Source of the DNA: Marinomonas sp. SBI8L
GTDB lineage: Bacteria; Pseudomonadota; Gammaproteobacteria; Pseudomonadales; Marinomonadaceae
Length of the DNA stretch: 64,000 nucleotides
Assembly: GCF_001624705.1 (NCBI RefSeq)
Contig: NZ_JSEO01000005.1
Span: forward strand, 62,001 to 126,000
Reading direction: 5' to 3'
The position numbers and the translations under genes are program-made. How positions within the stretch are numbered: position 1 is the first letter of the stretch; the number at the start of each line of letters is the position of its first letter. Of the stretch, positions 16,459 through 25,956 are shown in pieces. The notes under the pieces are model-generated. The model saw nothing but the letters and a program-made list of their open reading frames with translations, did not search any database and was not told the DNA's origin.

Positions 16459-17169
16459 TCAGACATCGTCTGGTAACTTCACTGGATTTGGCCCTAAATA
16501 GCGGTTCTGACGTTTTTCAACTTGTTTGAAAATCGCGATTACTACCATACTGATTGCCAAATAAATCACACCAGCAGCCAAGAAAATCTCAATCGGCGTA
16601 TAGGTTCTCGCTATGATAGTTCGCGCCATTCCCGTTAAATCGAGAATAGTAATGGTACTTGCTAGCGCACTACCTTTAAGCATCAGAATGATCTCGTTAC
16701 CGTAAGCAGGCAAAACAATACCGAAAGCTCTTGGCAGCAAGATACGACGATACATTTGCACCTTAGTCATACCGACAACTTTACAGGCTTCAACCTCACC
16801 CACTGGAATGGCTTGAATTGCACCACGAAATATTTCGGCTGTATAAGCTGAAGTATTAAGGGTAAATGCAATAATGGCACACCAGAAAGGTTCTCTTAAA
16901 ATAGGCCACAAGAAGCTTTCTCGAACCACTTCAAACTGTGAAGCGCCGTAATAGACCAAGAATATTTGCACTAATAAAGGCGTTCCTCGAAAGAAGAAAA
17001 TATAGGCAAATGGCAAACCACTAACAAGTGGATTTTTAGAGATTCTAGCCAAAGCAATAGGCAAAGCGAATATACCGCCTAACACCACTGATAAAGCAAT
17101 TAACTGCAGACTAACCCAGGTTCCCTGCATTAATTTTGGAAAGTACTCAACAACTACTGAGAAATCCAT
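16459..17169 (-). CDS. aotM: Basic amino acid ABC transporter permease (AotM/HisM type)
   Basis: This 236-residue inner-membrane protein is one of two permeases of a polar amino acid ABC importer. It has about five membrane helices and the cytoplasmic EAA loop, visible near EVEACKVVGMTKVQMYRRILLP. Relatives HisM, ArtM and AotM transport arginine, lysine, ornithine or histidine. The gene begins 1 bp after aotQ and ends before a strong terminator. The arginine assignment rests on the neighbouring argR, gdhB and aruC genes and is an inference. Confidence 0.85.
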   Translation of the reverse strand: MDFSVVVEYFPKLMQGTWVSLQLIALSVVLGGIFALPIALARISKNPLVSGLPFAYIFFFRGTPLLVQIFLVYYGASQFEVVRESFLWPILREPFWCAIIAFTLNTSAYTAEIFRGAIQAIPVGEVEACKVVGMTKVQMYRRILLPRAFGIVLPAYGNEIILMLKGSALASTITILDLTGMARTIIARTYTPIEIFLAAGVIYLAISMVVIAIFKQVEKRQNRYLGPNPVKLPDDV

Positions 17170-17170
17170 C

Positions 17171-17860
17171 TTAAGCCCTCTTTATACCGCGATTCGCGCG
17201 TTTTTCTAAGAAATAGACAACTCCCATAGAAACTATGGTCAGGCCTAGATAGAGAACAGCCGCAGCTGAATAGAATAAAAATGGCTCTTTGGTACTGCTC
17301 ACCGCTATGTTTGCCTTACGCATAATGTCATCAAGTCCAACGACAGATACTAATGCCGTATCTTTTAGCAAGACTAAAAACAAGTTACCAAGGCCAGGTA
17401 AAGCCATACGCCAAACTTGCGGTAAAATAATACGATAGAAGGTACGAACTCGCCCCATTCCTAAAGCAACAGCCGCTTCATTTTGCCCCTTAGGAATAGA
17501 CTGTAAGGCCCCACGAAACACTTCAGTAGCATAAGCACCAAAGGTTAAACCTAAAGCGGTAACACCTGCCGCAAAAGGACCAATTTCTATGTATTCATCG
17601 TAGCCAAATAAACCCGCTACAGCCATAAGCACAGTGGTGGCGCCAAAATAAATAATGAGGACAGTTAGCAGTTCAGGAATACCACGAATAATGGTGGTAT
17701 AACCATTCGCAATCCACTGTAATGTCTTGACTGAAGACAGTTTTGCAGACGCTCCAAGTAAGCCCAATACTAGTCCAACTGCGAGTGAGGCTAGCGACAA
17801 TTCAACAGTAACAGCTGCACCAATGAGTAACTGGTTTCCGAATCCGGATAGATCAATCAT
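17171..17860 (-). CDS. aotQ: Basic amino acid ABC transporter permease (AotQ/HisQ type)
   Basis: This 229-residue permease is the partner of aotM. It shows the HisQ/ArtQ pattern of five hydrophobic helices and an EAA loop at NEAAVALGMGRVRTFYRIILP. It is separated from the binding-protein gene by about 110 bp containing a hairpin, which may lower expression of the permeases relative to the binding protein. Its stop nearly touches the aotM start, showing translational coupling. Confidence 0.85.
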   Translation of the reverse strand: MIDLSGFGNQLLIGAAVTVELSLASLAVGLVLGLLGASAKLSSVKTLQWIANGYTTIIRGIPELLTVLIIYFGATTVLMAVAGLFGYDEYIEIGPFAAGVTALGLTFGAYATEVFRGALQSIPKGQNEAAVALGMGRVRTFYRIILPQVWRMALPGLGNLFLVLLKDTALVSVVGLDDIMRKANIAVSSTKEPFLFYSAAAVLYLGLTIVSMGVVYFLEKRANRGIKRA

Positions 17861-17908
17861 ATTTTGTTCTCAGGTCGATCTCTGAATATTCGAGATGTAC
17901 AAGGAAAC

Positions 17909-17938
17909 GAAGGCTCAAACTCCTAGGTTCGAGCCTTC
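17909..17938 (-). terminator. Intercistronic hairpin between aotJ and aotQ
   Basis: An 8-bp stem (GAAGGCTC with GAGCCTTC) encloses a 14-base loop that itself has partial pairing. No strong T run follows on the minus strand. It more likely stabilises or attenuates the transcript than fully terminates it, which is common behind binding-protein genes. Confidence 0.5.
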
Positions 17939-17972
17939 TAACACCATCTTATTTATACGTTAAACGGATAAA

Positions 17973-18728
17973 TTAATAGATAGAGAACGGGAAGTATTTA
18001 GCGTTGATTTTCTGGTAAGTACCATCAGCTAAAATTTCATCCAAAGCTTTGTTTAGCTTGTCTTTCAGCTTATCGCCTTTACGTACAGCAATCGCGATAT
18101 TGTCTTCTTTTAAGAATGCATCACCCTTAAATTCAAACTTATCGCCGTTACCTGATGTTTTCAACCAATCAAAAGTAGGTAGCTCATCAGATAAAACAAC
18201 ATCTAGACGACCAGCAACAAGGTCAAGATAAACATTGTCTTGGTTATCGTAGAATTTCAAAGTAGCTAGATCAGCAAAGTTGTCTTCTAGGTACTGAGCA
18301 CCTAGTGTTGCACGCTGTGCACCGATTACTTTACCTTTAAGATCTGCAACATTAAACGCTTCACCTTTAAGACCTAGGAAGCGCAGGCCACCAGAGTAGT
18401 ATTTATTAGTGAAATCAACCACTTTCAAACGCTCTTCTGTAATGGACATAGAAGCGATGATAGCATCGAATTTACGTACTTTAAGACCAGGAATAAGACC
18501 ATCCCAATCCTGAGTAACTACTTCACAATCTGCTTTCATTTTTGCACAAAGTGCCCAAGCAACATCAACGTCAAAACCCTGTGGTTTACCAGCTGAATCA
18601 ATGAAGTTAAATGGCGCCCAAGCACCTTCTGTCGCAAGGCGAACTTTATCGGCAGCAACACTTGATACAGAAGTAAGAGCAGCACCTAATACTAGTGCTG
18701 AGCCTAGAGCAAGTTTTTTAAGTTTCAT
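17973..18728 (-). CDS. aotJ: Periplasmic lysine/arginine/ornithine-binding protein
   Basis: This 251-residue family 3 solute-binding protein has a signal peptide ending near residue 26 (SSVAA). Conserved features include the start of the mature protein KVRLATEGAWAPFNF, the GFDVDVAWALC strand and the MSITEERLKVVDFT segment. Cys residues spaced as in LAO/HisJ (LCAKMKADC) can form the small disulphide loop. It delivers ligand to AotQM. The arginine preference is inferred from the locus. Confidence 0.88.
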   Translation of the reverse strand: MKLKKLALGSALVLGAALTSVSSVAADKVRLATEGAWAPFNFIDSAGKPQGFDVDVAWALCAKMKADCEVVTQDWDGLIPGLKVRKFDAIIASMSITEERLKVVDFTNKYYSGGLRFLGLKGEAFNVADLKGKVIGAQRATLGAQYLEDNFADLATLKFYDNQDNVYLDLVAGRLDVVLSDELPTFDWLKTSGNGDKFEFKGDAFLKEDNIAIAVRKGDKLKDKLNKALDEILADGTYQKINAKYFPFSIY

Positions 18729-18814
18729 GATTTAACCCTTTTAATGATTGTAATTATTTTATTTTATCAAACTCTAAAGAAATAACTTCTTCAAATTTGT
18801 ATGTCTGTTGAAAT

Positions 18815-19585
18815 TTAAAAAGTACTTGAAATAAACGCCTTACAACGTTCTGATTCTGGCGCTTCAAATACTTTTTGTGGCGTCCCTTTTTCTTCAACTA
18901 GACCTTGGTGTAAGAACACCACTTCACTAGATACCTCTTTCGCAAAGTTCATTTCGTGCGTCACAATTAACATGGTGCGGCCTTCATCAGCCAAACCACG
19001 CATAACACCCAAAACCTCTCCCACTAACTCAGGGTCAAGCGCTGATGTTGGCTCATCAAACAAAATAACCTGAGGGTCCATTGCCAAGGTACGAGCAATC
19101 GCAACACGTTGCTGCTGGCCACCTGACAACTGACTTGGATACATATGTTTCTTGTCAGCGATGCCGACTTTGTTTAACAGGTGCTCGCAATATTCGAGCA
19201 CTTCTTTTTTCGGTCGCTTAAGGACATTTAGAGGCCCTTCCATCACATTTTCTAAAATTGTCATGTGAGGCCAAAGATTAAAGCTTTGAAACACGAAACC
19301 GACCTGCTGTCTCATACGAGTAAGCTGACCCATATCTGTAGGATACAGATCTGGTCCCTTACCATGCTCTAAGCCAAGTTTTTCACCATTGAAAAGAATT
19401 TCGCCCTTAGTTGGGTTTTCCAATAGGTTGATACAGCGCAAAAAGGTACTTTTGCCGGATCCACTAGAGCCCAAAATTGAAATAACGTCGCCATCATAGG
19501 CCTTTAATGAAATACCTTTTAAGACTTCGGCATCGCCAAAGGTTTTATGAATATCATTCAGCTCTAGCGCTGGGACTTTTGACAT
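18815..19585 (-). CDS. aotP: Basic amino acid ABC transporter ATPase (AotP/HisP type)
   Basis: This 256-residue ATPase energises the aot importer. It has Walker [10 protein letters not shown] at about 39-47, the ABC signature [10 protein letters not shown], Walker [13 protein letters not shown] and the switch histidine in IVTHEM. An insertion after the first strands ([14 protein letters not shown]) is typical of HisP/ArtP/AotP. It is the first transport gene downstream of argR on the same strand and precedes aotJ by about 86 bp. Confidence 0.9.
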   Translation of the reverse strand: MSKVPALELNDIHKTFGDAEVLKGISLKAYDGDVISILGSSGSGKSTFLRCINLLENPTKGEILFNGEKLGLEHGKGPDLYPTDMGQLTRMRQQVGFVFQSFNLWPHMTILENVMEGPLNVLKRPKKEVLEYCEHLLNKVGIADKKHMYPSQLSGGQQQRVAIARTLAMDPQVILFDEPTSALDPELVGEVLGVMRGLADEGRTMLIVTHEMNFAKEVSSEVVFLHQGLVEEKGTPQKVFEAPESERCKAFISSTF

Positions 19586-19721
19586 GTGTTATACCCTTTT
19601 CTCGAATGAGTTATTATTCTTAAGAGACTCGTATCAAGTTTCTTGTATTTATAGTTATTAGTTATATATCTTTTTTCTAATTTGAAATATTTGCGCCATG
19701 ATCATCTATTCGGGCCAGATT

Positions 19722-20831
19722 TCAAAACTTTTTTTGCCATAATTGGCGCTTTTTCCTGTCAACCGACTCATTTACACGCTCTGTAGGTACAGATTGCTTA
19801 CGCTCTTCTCTTGGCGTTAAGTCAAAAAACCCCTTGTACGTTGTACTGAAATGAGGAGCAGATGAAAAACCACATTCAGTTCCCACTTGCACAATTGGTT
19901 TATCTGTTTGGGTGAGTAACTGTTTGGCGTGATTTAATCTCAATTCTAAATAATATCGCGATGGTACGTTATTCAAGTTATTTTTAAAGAGCCTTTCTAA
20001 ATGCCTTCTTGAAACACCCACGTGAAAAGCAATGTCATCTGGCGATAAGGGCTCTTGAATATTAGCCTCCATCAACTGCACAGCCTCAACCAATTTGGGC
20101 TGACTGGTACCCAGTCGAATTTGCAATGGAATACGTTGCGGATCTTCATTAGTTCTTATGCGCTCACAAACAAACTGCTCAGAAATGCTACCAGCAAGTT
20201 TCATTCCATGTTGTTTGCCTATGAGAAATAACATCATATCCATAGAGGCGGTACCGCCACTACAGGTAAACCTATCTCTATCAACTTCAAAAAGGTGATT
20301 TGATACTATGGTATTAGGGAAGGTTTCTCTTAGGTTGGTGATGCTCCACCAATGAATTGTCGCTCGATAGCCATCTAGAAGGCCAGCCTGTGCGAGTAAA
20401 TAACTCCCTGTACAAATACCACCAAGCGCTATTTTACGTTTGGAAAGACGTTTTAGCCAAGCCTCTAACATTAAATTTTCTTCTGGCATGGCTGGAGATG
20501 CACCACAAATAAACACAGCATCAAGATCAGATGGTGCATCAGATAAAACATAATCTGCAACTGTCACCGCACCTACACTCGAAACAACCTCTTTGCATTT
20601 TGCGTCAGATAAATTTTGTCCTGTGGTTTTGTCGCGAGATGGCCCCTGATCGGCACTGATTGTACAGAAGCGATAAAGATCTTTACCACTAATCCAATTA
20701 GCCATATGTAGGGTCTCAATAGCCGAAGAAAAGGCGAGCATTGAAAAGTGTGGTAGTAATAAAAAACCATACTTTTGAGGCTTGCCACTTGCCTGCATGA
20801 GTTCTCTTGATGCAAAACCGCGCTCGTACAA
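19722..20831 (-). CDS. argR: GlxA/AraC-family transcriptional regulator, likely arginine-responsive ArgR
   Basis: This 369-residue regulator has an N-terminal DJ-1/PfpI (GATase1-like) domain (about 20-190, ICTGSYLLAQAGLLDG) and a C-terminal double helix-turn-helix AraC domain (about 245-345, VSRRHLERLFKN and CGFSSAPHFST). This architecture and the SGGTASMDMMLFLIG segment are those of Pseudomonas ArgR, GbdR and CdhR. Its place beside an aot-type transporter and divergent from gdhB argues for ArgR, which in P. aeruginosa activates arginine catabolism in response to arginine. The exact start is uncertain. A direct repeat resembling the ArgR site lies upstream. Confidence 0.8.
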   Translation of the reverse strand: MYERGFASRELMQASGKPQKYGFLLLPHFSMLAFSSAIETLHMANWISGKDLYRFCTISADQGPSRDKTTGQNLSDAKCKEVVSSVGAVTVADYVLSDAPSDLDAVFICGASPAMPEENLMLEAWLKRLSKRKIALGGICTGSYLLAQAGLLDGYRATIHWWSITNLRETFPNTIVSNHLFEVDRDRFTCSGGTASMDMMLFLIGKQHGMKLAGSISEQFVCERIRTNEDPQRIPLQIRLGTSQPKLVEAVQLMEANIQEPLSPDDIAFHVGVSRRHLERLFKNNLNNVPSRYYLELRLNHAKQLLTQTDKPIVQVGTECGFSSAPHFSTTYKGFFDLTPREERKQSVPTERVNESVDRKKRQLWQKKF

Positions 20832-20930
20832 ATTATTATCCTGTGATAAGTGCGTTTATTAGTGTTTTATTTCCGATAGAATGGATAACAAAGGGTTTTT
20901 GAATAGGGTTCAAGCCTTATTTACTATCCT

Positions 20931-20967
20931 TGTCCCAATTCAAGAACAAAATGTCGCTAATCTGAAA
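20931..20967 (+). promoter_or_regulatory. Putative ArgR binding site upstream of gdhB
   Basis: Two direct half-sites, TGTCCC-N8-AA (20931-20946) and TGTCGC-N8-AA (20952-20967), are spaced exactly 21 bp. This matches the remembered P. aeruginosa ArgR consensus TGTCGCN8AAN5, which is two direct half-sites. It lies between the divergent argR and gdhB genes, about 124 bp before the gdhB start. Confidence 0.65.
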
Positions 20968-21090
20968 TTTAACACCTTTCGAAGGAGGAAAGTTTTATTA
21001 ATAATCGATAATAGTCCTGAAACAACGCTTTTTCATTCTTATAACTACAATTAGCATTAAAAGAACACCACTCTCGAGGATGAGTTCCAA

Positions 21091-24000
21091 ATGACGCATA
21101 ACCAAAAGACAGAGTTAATTAATCGAGTCAAACTAGAACTAAAGGAAAATCATTCAGCCAAAGAAGCTGAAAACCTTGTTCATCTCGCACAATTATACTT
21201 TCAGGATTCCCTCACTGAAGATATGGTCAGTGAGCCAATTGAAAATTTATATGGCACCATTCTTTGCCTTTGGGATTTTATAAAACAACGAAAATCGAAC
21301 ACTCCTACAATTCGTGTTTACAACCCAAATTACGAAGAGCATAGCTGGCACTCAACCCATACAGTTATTGAAATCCTAACTGATGACATGCCATTCTTAG
21401 TTTCATCTTTGAATATGGCTATTGCGCGTCTTGGCCATACTATTCACAAAACTTCACATCCTTTGTTAAACCTAGCTCGTAACAAAAGCGGTGAAGTCAC
21501 AGGCCTACTTGAAAAGTCAGAAAGCGCTAATAACGAATCTTTGATGCGTTTTGAAATTGACCGTCAATCTGACTCAAGCACATTTGAAGCCACTGCTTCT
21601 GCCTTGCTAAATACCTTAGCTGATGTAAAAAACACAGTTGATGATTGGCCAGCCATGCAAGATCGCATGAAAGAAATCATTGCAGAGTCGACAAAAGTTA
21701 AACATTTGAAAAACGACCCTGAGCACAAAGAAAATATTGATTTCTTACGTTGGATTGCCAACAACCACTTCACTTTTATTGGTTTTCGCTCTTACGACCT
21801 TGAAGTTAAAGGTGACGCAGCACATTTAAGTTTAGTGCCTAACTCAGGTTTAGGTACTTTCCGCGAAAATAAAAAAGAAAAATCGAAGAAGCATATCGTT
21901 CTTAACGAGAAGCTTACTAAGCTTGCCGTAAACAACACCAACCTTCTGGTTCTAACTAAGTCTACTGCACTTTCGACAGTTCACCGTCCAGCTCACTTAG
22001 ATTACCTAGGCATCAAACGCTTCAATGCTAAAGGTGAAGTCATTGGTGAATGGCGTTTCTTTGGTCTTTATTCTTCTGCTGCCTATGTTGCTCGTTTGCA
22101 AGATATTCCGCTACTCAGTAAGAAGCTAGAGAAAATTGTGAAGAGTACTGAGCTTCACCCTGATAGCCACAAAGGTAAAAACCTTAAGCACATTCTTAAC
22201 AGCTATCCACGTGATGAGATGCTACAAGCATCTGCAGAAGAACTGAAAGAAACTATCCTTGATATCTTGGCAATTCAAGAGCGTCGTCAGTTACGCCTGT
22301 TCTTACGTAAAGATCTTTACGGCCGCTTTATCAATGCCATCGTTTACGTTCCACGTGATAGATACAACACAGAGCTAAGATACAAGCTGCAAGAAATCCT
22401 AATGGAATCTTGTGACGGTACTAGCGCAGAGTTCAACGTACAGTTCTCTCAAATGGTATTGGCTCGTGTTAACTTCACGATTCAAACCACGAAAGATAAC
22501 GACCTTGACCTTGTGATTGAAAATGAAATTCAGCGCAAGATGCAAGACGCGATGAGTTCATGGGATGACAAATTACTTGATGCACTTCATACATACCATG
22601 GTGAAGAAGCAGGTAACCAGCTGTTCCATAAGTATGCTCCGCACTTGCCAGCCGCATACCGTGAAGACTTTTCTCACAACACAGCAGTACTTGATATTGA
22701 ACGCCTAGATACTTTGACAGAGGAAGGCGCAATTGCCACTCACCTGTATCGTCAGGTCGGTCAGAGAAAAGGCGCTCATTTCTTTAAAGTATACGGTACG
22801 GGTACTTCTCTTGTTCTTTCTGATGTATTGCCTATCTTGGAATGCATGGGTCTTCGTGTATTAGAAGCGAGACCATACGAACTAGATCAACAAGAAACCA
22901 ATACTTGGGTCGTTGAGTTTGCCATCTCTGTTGATGAAAACATCAACCTAGAACAAAAAGCACAACGTGAAGCTTTCCAGGATGCTTTTAACCAGATTAT
23001 TAAGCGTCGTGTTGAAAATGATAGATTCAACGCACTTGTACTTGAAGCCTCTCTAACTTGGCGTCAAGTTACCATGCTACGTGCAATCACTAAGTACTTG
23101 ATTCAATTACAAGTACCTTTCTCTCTGTCTTATATGCAACAGACTCTTGAGAAAAACTCTAGTATTGCTCGTCTTCTGGTTCAATTGTTCGAGCAGAAGT
23201 TCAATCCAGCGCTAGATGCTAACCGTGACGCTAAGTGCGAGAAGCTTCAAGAGAAGATTGAAGAAGCACTAGATCAAGTAGCTAACCTAGATGAAGACAG
23301 AATCTTGAAGCACTTCTTGTCTGTTATTCACGCTATGTTGCGTACTAACTTCTACCAAGCAGACGAAAATGGCGCGATTAAAGATTATGTATCCTTCAAA
23401 CTGGATCCAAATCAAATTCCAGCGGTTCCATTACCTCGTCCTAAGTTTGAGATCTTTGTCTACGCACCTTGGGTTGAAGGTGTCCACATGCGCGGCGGTA
23501 AAGTTGCTCGTGGTGGTTTACGTTGGTCTGACCGTATGGAAGACTTCCGTACCGAAGTACTAGGCCTAGTAAAAGCACAAATGGTTAAAAACGCCGTTAT
23601 CGTACCAGCAGGTGCGAAAGGTGGTTTCGTTGCTAAGCAACTTAAGAAGTTTGCTTCACGTGATGAAGTACAAGCTGAAGTTATTCGCTGTTACACCACT
23701 TTCATCAGTGGTCTTCTAGATATCACAGATAACTTGGTACAAAACCAAATTGTTCCACCAACATCTGTACAGCGCTTTGACGAAGATGACCCGTACCTGG
23801 TTGTTGCAGCCGATAAAGGTACAGCGACCTTCTCTGACCTTGCAAACAGCATTTCTGAGAAATACGGTTTCTGGTTAGGCGATGCATTTGCATCAGGTGG
23901 TTCTAATGGTTACGACCATAAGAAAATGGGTATCACAGCTCGCGGTGCTTGGGAGTCGGTTAAACGTCAGTTCCAAGAAACAGGTCTAGATTGCCAAAAC

Positions 24001-25905
24001 ACTGACTTTACTGTTGTTGGTATCGGTGACATGGCTGGTGACGTATTTGGTAATGGTATGTTGCTATCTAAGCACATTCGCCTAGTTGCGGCCTTTAACC
24101 ATATGCATATCTTCATTGACCCGACACCAGATTCTGCAACTTCTTTTGTAGAGCGTCAGCGCATGTTCAACTTGCCTCGTTCTTCTTGGGAAGATTACAA
24201 CAAGGAATTGATTTCTAAAGGCGGTGGTATCTTCAACCGTTCTGCTAAATCAATCCCATTGAATGCAGACATACGTAAAGCCCTAAGCATCGAAGGCAAT
24301 GTTAAAGCCATGGCACCTATGGACTTAATCTCTGCCATCCTGAAATCTAAAGTAGACCTACTTTGGAACGGTGGTATCGGTACTTATGTTAAGTCTGAAA
24401 ACGAAACGCATGCAGAAGTAGGCGATAGCGGTAACAACGCATTACGTGTAAACGGTAACGAGCTACGCTGTCGCGTTGTAGGTGAAGGCGGTAACTTAGG
24501 TCTTACTCAACTTGGCCGTATCGAGTTTGCACAAAGCGGCGGTCTAATGAGCACTGACGCTATTGATAACTCAGCAGGTGTTGATAGCTCTGACCACGAA
24601 GTAAATATTAAGATCTTGCTTAACCGTATTGTCGAAGATGGCGATATGACAGAGAAGCAACGTAATAAGCTACTGGCTGAAATGACAGATGAGGTTGGCG
24701 CACTTGTTCTGCACCATAACCAAGGTCAAAGCCATGTACTGTCACTTGCTAACTCTCAAGCGGTAGAAAGAGTTGCTGACCACCAACGTCTAATGATGTC
24801 ATTAGTACGTGAAGGTCGCCTAAATAGAGAAATCGAGTTCTTGCCAAGTGTTTCTAAGATTAAGAAACGCATGAACCAAGGCCAAGGCCTAACTCGCCCT
24901 GAGATTTCTGTTCTTTTGGCTTACTCTAAAATCAAGCTATCTGAGCAATTGGTTGATGATGGTATTGGTGAAGATGCGGATTTGGTAAAAGAAATCCACG
25001 CTTACTTCCCGAAACCACTGACAGAGCGTTTTGGCGAGCACATGGCAAGCCACCCGCTAGCACAGGAAATTGTTGCAGGTCATGTTACTAATAACATTGG
25101 TAACCGTATGGGCCCAACTTTCAGTACTTATGTACAGGAAGAAACAAGTGCTTCTGCGCTAAACCTAGTACGAGCTTACATGGCCGCAGAGAATATTTTC
25201 TCTATCCCAGCACTTTGGGATGCGATCAATGAGCTGGACTTTAAGATTGATAACGCACTGCAATCTAAACTTCTAATCAGTGTTCAAGCCTTACTTGAAA
25301 AAGCAACGCTTTGGTTACTACGTAACACACGTGAAGAACTTTCGATTCAGAAGCTAACTGACACTTATCGTCCAGGTGTTGAAATTATTCGCCAGCAAAT
25401 TGATTCTATCTTGACGCAAACAAGCCAAGATCACTTGCAAAGCGTAGTAAGCGATTTAACTGCACAAGGCATTCCTGAAGTAATTGCACAGCAAGTGGCT
25501 GGCCTTCAGTACCACTTCTACGGACTAGACATTATCCGTGTTGCTGCAAATACGCAGAAAGAAGTGATTGATGTAGCACAAACTTATTTTGCCCTAGAAA
25601 TGAACTTAGACCTACATTGGCTACGTAACAGTGTTCATAACCTGAATACTGATGATGTTTGGCAGCGTAAGGCTAAATCTGGACTAGGTGACGAAATCGA
25701 CAATAGCTTAAGAACACTAACTCAAGAAGTTATCCAGTCTAGTACTGATATTAATGACCTTGGTGCGCGCCTAGAACATTGGCACGAGCTGAACGGTGAT
25801 AATATCAAGCACTATCAGGTGACCTTTAACGAAATTAAAGCGGAAACTGAACTGACACTAGCAATGGTATCAGTGGCAATCCGGGAGTTAAGAAACTTAA
25901 TCTAA
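21091..25905 (+). CDS. gdhB: NAD-dependent glutamate dehydrogenase, large (GdhB type)
   Basis: This 1604-residue enzyme oxidatively deaminates glutamate to 2-oxoglutarate using NAD. It belongs to the very large L180-type GDH family. The catalytic core holds PAGAKGGFV with the catalytic Lys843, followed by the dinucleotide-binding region around GIGDMAGDVFGNGML. The long N-terminal part has ACT-like regulatory regions. In P. aeruginosa this enzyme is induced through ArgR and allosterically controlled by arginine, and it removes glutamate formed from arginine. Divergence from argR and the site at 20931 fit that role. Codon use is strongly biased, suggesting high expression. Confidence 0.96.
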   Translation: MTHNQKTELINRVKLELKENHSAKEAENLVHLAQLYFQDSLTEDMVSEPIENLYGTILCLWDFIKQRKSNTPTIRVYNPNYEEHSWHSTHTVIEILTDDMPFLVSSLNMAIARLGHTIHKTSHPLLNLARNKSGEVTGLLEKSESANNESLMRFEIDRQSDSSTFEATASALLNTLADVKNTVDDWPAMQDRMKEIIAESTKVKHLKNDPEHKENIDFLRWIANNHFTFIGFRSYDLEVKGDAAHLSLVPNSGLGTFRENKKEKSKKHIVLNEKLTKLAVNNTNLLVLTKSTALSTVHRPAHLDYLGIKRFNAKGEVIGEWRFFGLYSSAAYVARLQDIPLLSKKLEKIVKSTELHPDSHKGKNLKHILNSYPRDEMLQASAEELKETILDILAIQERRQLRLFLRKDLYGRFINAIVYVPRDRYNTELRYKLQEILMESCDGTSAEFNVQFSQMVLARVNFTIQTTKDNDLDLVIENEIQRKMQDAMSSWDDKLLDALHTYHGEEAGNQLFHKYAPHLPAAYREDFSHNTAVLDIERLDTLTEEGAIATHLYRQVGQRKGAHFFKVYGTGTSLVLSDVLPILECMGLRVLEARPYELDQQETNTWVVEFAISVDENINLEQKAQREAFQDAFNQIIKRRVENDRFNALVLEASLTWRQVTMLRAITKYLIQLQVPFSLSYMQQTLEKNSSIARLLVQLFEQKFNPALDANRDAKCEKLQEKIEEALDQVANLDEDRILKHFLSVIHAMLRTNFYQADENGAIKDYVSFKLDPNQIPAVPLPRPKFEIFVYAPWVEGVHMRGGKVARGGLRWSDRMEDFRTEVLGLVKAQMVKNAVIVPAGAKGGFVAKQLKKFASRDEVQAEVIRCYTTFISGLLDITDNLVQNQIVPPTSVQRFDEDDPYLVVAADKGTATFSDLANSISEKYGFWLGDAFASGGSNGYDHKKMGITARGAWESVKRQFQETGLDCQNTDFTVVGIGDMAGDVFGNGMLLSKHIRLVAAFNHMHIFIDPTPDSATSFVERQRMFNLPRSSWEDYNKELISKGGGIFNRSAKSIPLNADIRKALSIEGNVKAMAPMDLISAILKSKVDLLWNGGIGTYVKSENETHAEVGDSGNNALRVNGNELRCRVVGEGGNLGLTQLGRIEFAQSGGLMSTDAIDNSAGVDSSDHEVNIKILLNRIVEDGDMTEKQRNKLLAEMTDEVGALVLHHNQGQSHVLSLANSQAVERVADHQRLMMSLVREGRLNREIEFLPSVSKIKKRMNQGQGLTRPEISVLLAYSKIKLSEQLVDDGIGEDADLVKEIHAYFPKPLTERFGEHMASHPLAQEIVAGHVTNNIGNRMGPTFSTYVQEETSASALNLVRAYMAAENIFSIPALWDAINELDFKIDNALQSKLLISVQALLEKATLWLLRNTREELSIQKLTDTYRPGVEIIRQQIDSILTQTSQDHLQSVVSDLTAQGIPEVIAQQVAGLQYHFYGLDIIRVAANTQKEVIDVAQTYFALEMNLDLHWLRNSVHNLNTDDVWQRKAKSGLGDEIDNSLRTLTQEVIQSSTDINDLGARLEHWHELNGDNIKHYQVTFNEIKAETELTLAMVSVAIRELRNLI

Positions 25906-25914
25906 AACTGACTG

Positions 25915-25936
25915 GGCCACCGGACTTCCGGTGGCC
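25915..25936 (+). terminator. Hairpin between gdhB and aruC
   Basis: A perfect 10-bp stem (GGCCACCGGA with its complement) with a 2-base loop is followed by AATTTT. The short T tract suggests partial termination or transcript stabilisation rather than a full stop between the two genes. Confidence 0.55.
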
Positions 25937-25956
25937 AATTTTACGAGGTAAATAAA

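Noticed and set aside
19586-19721. Second ArgR site upstream of aotP
   Set aside because: TGGCGC and TGGCCC occur on the minus strand but are 19 bp apart and lack the AA at the right offset, so they do not fit the 21-bp repeat.
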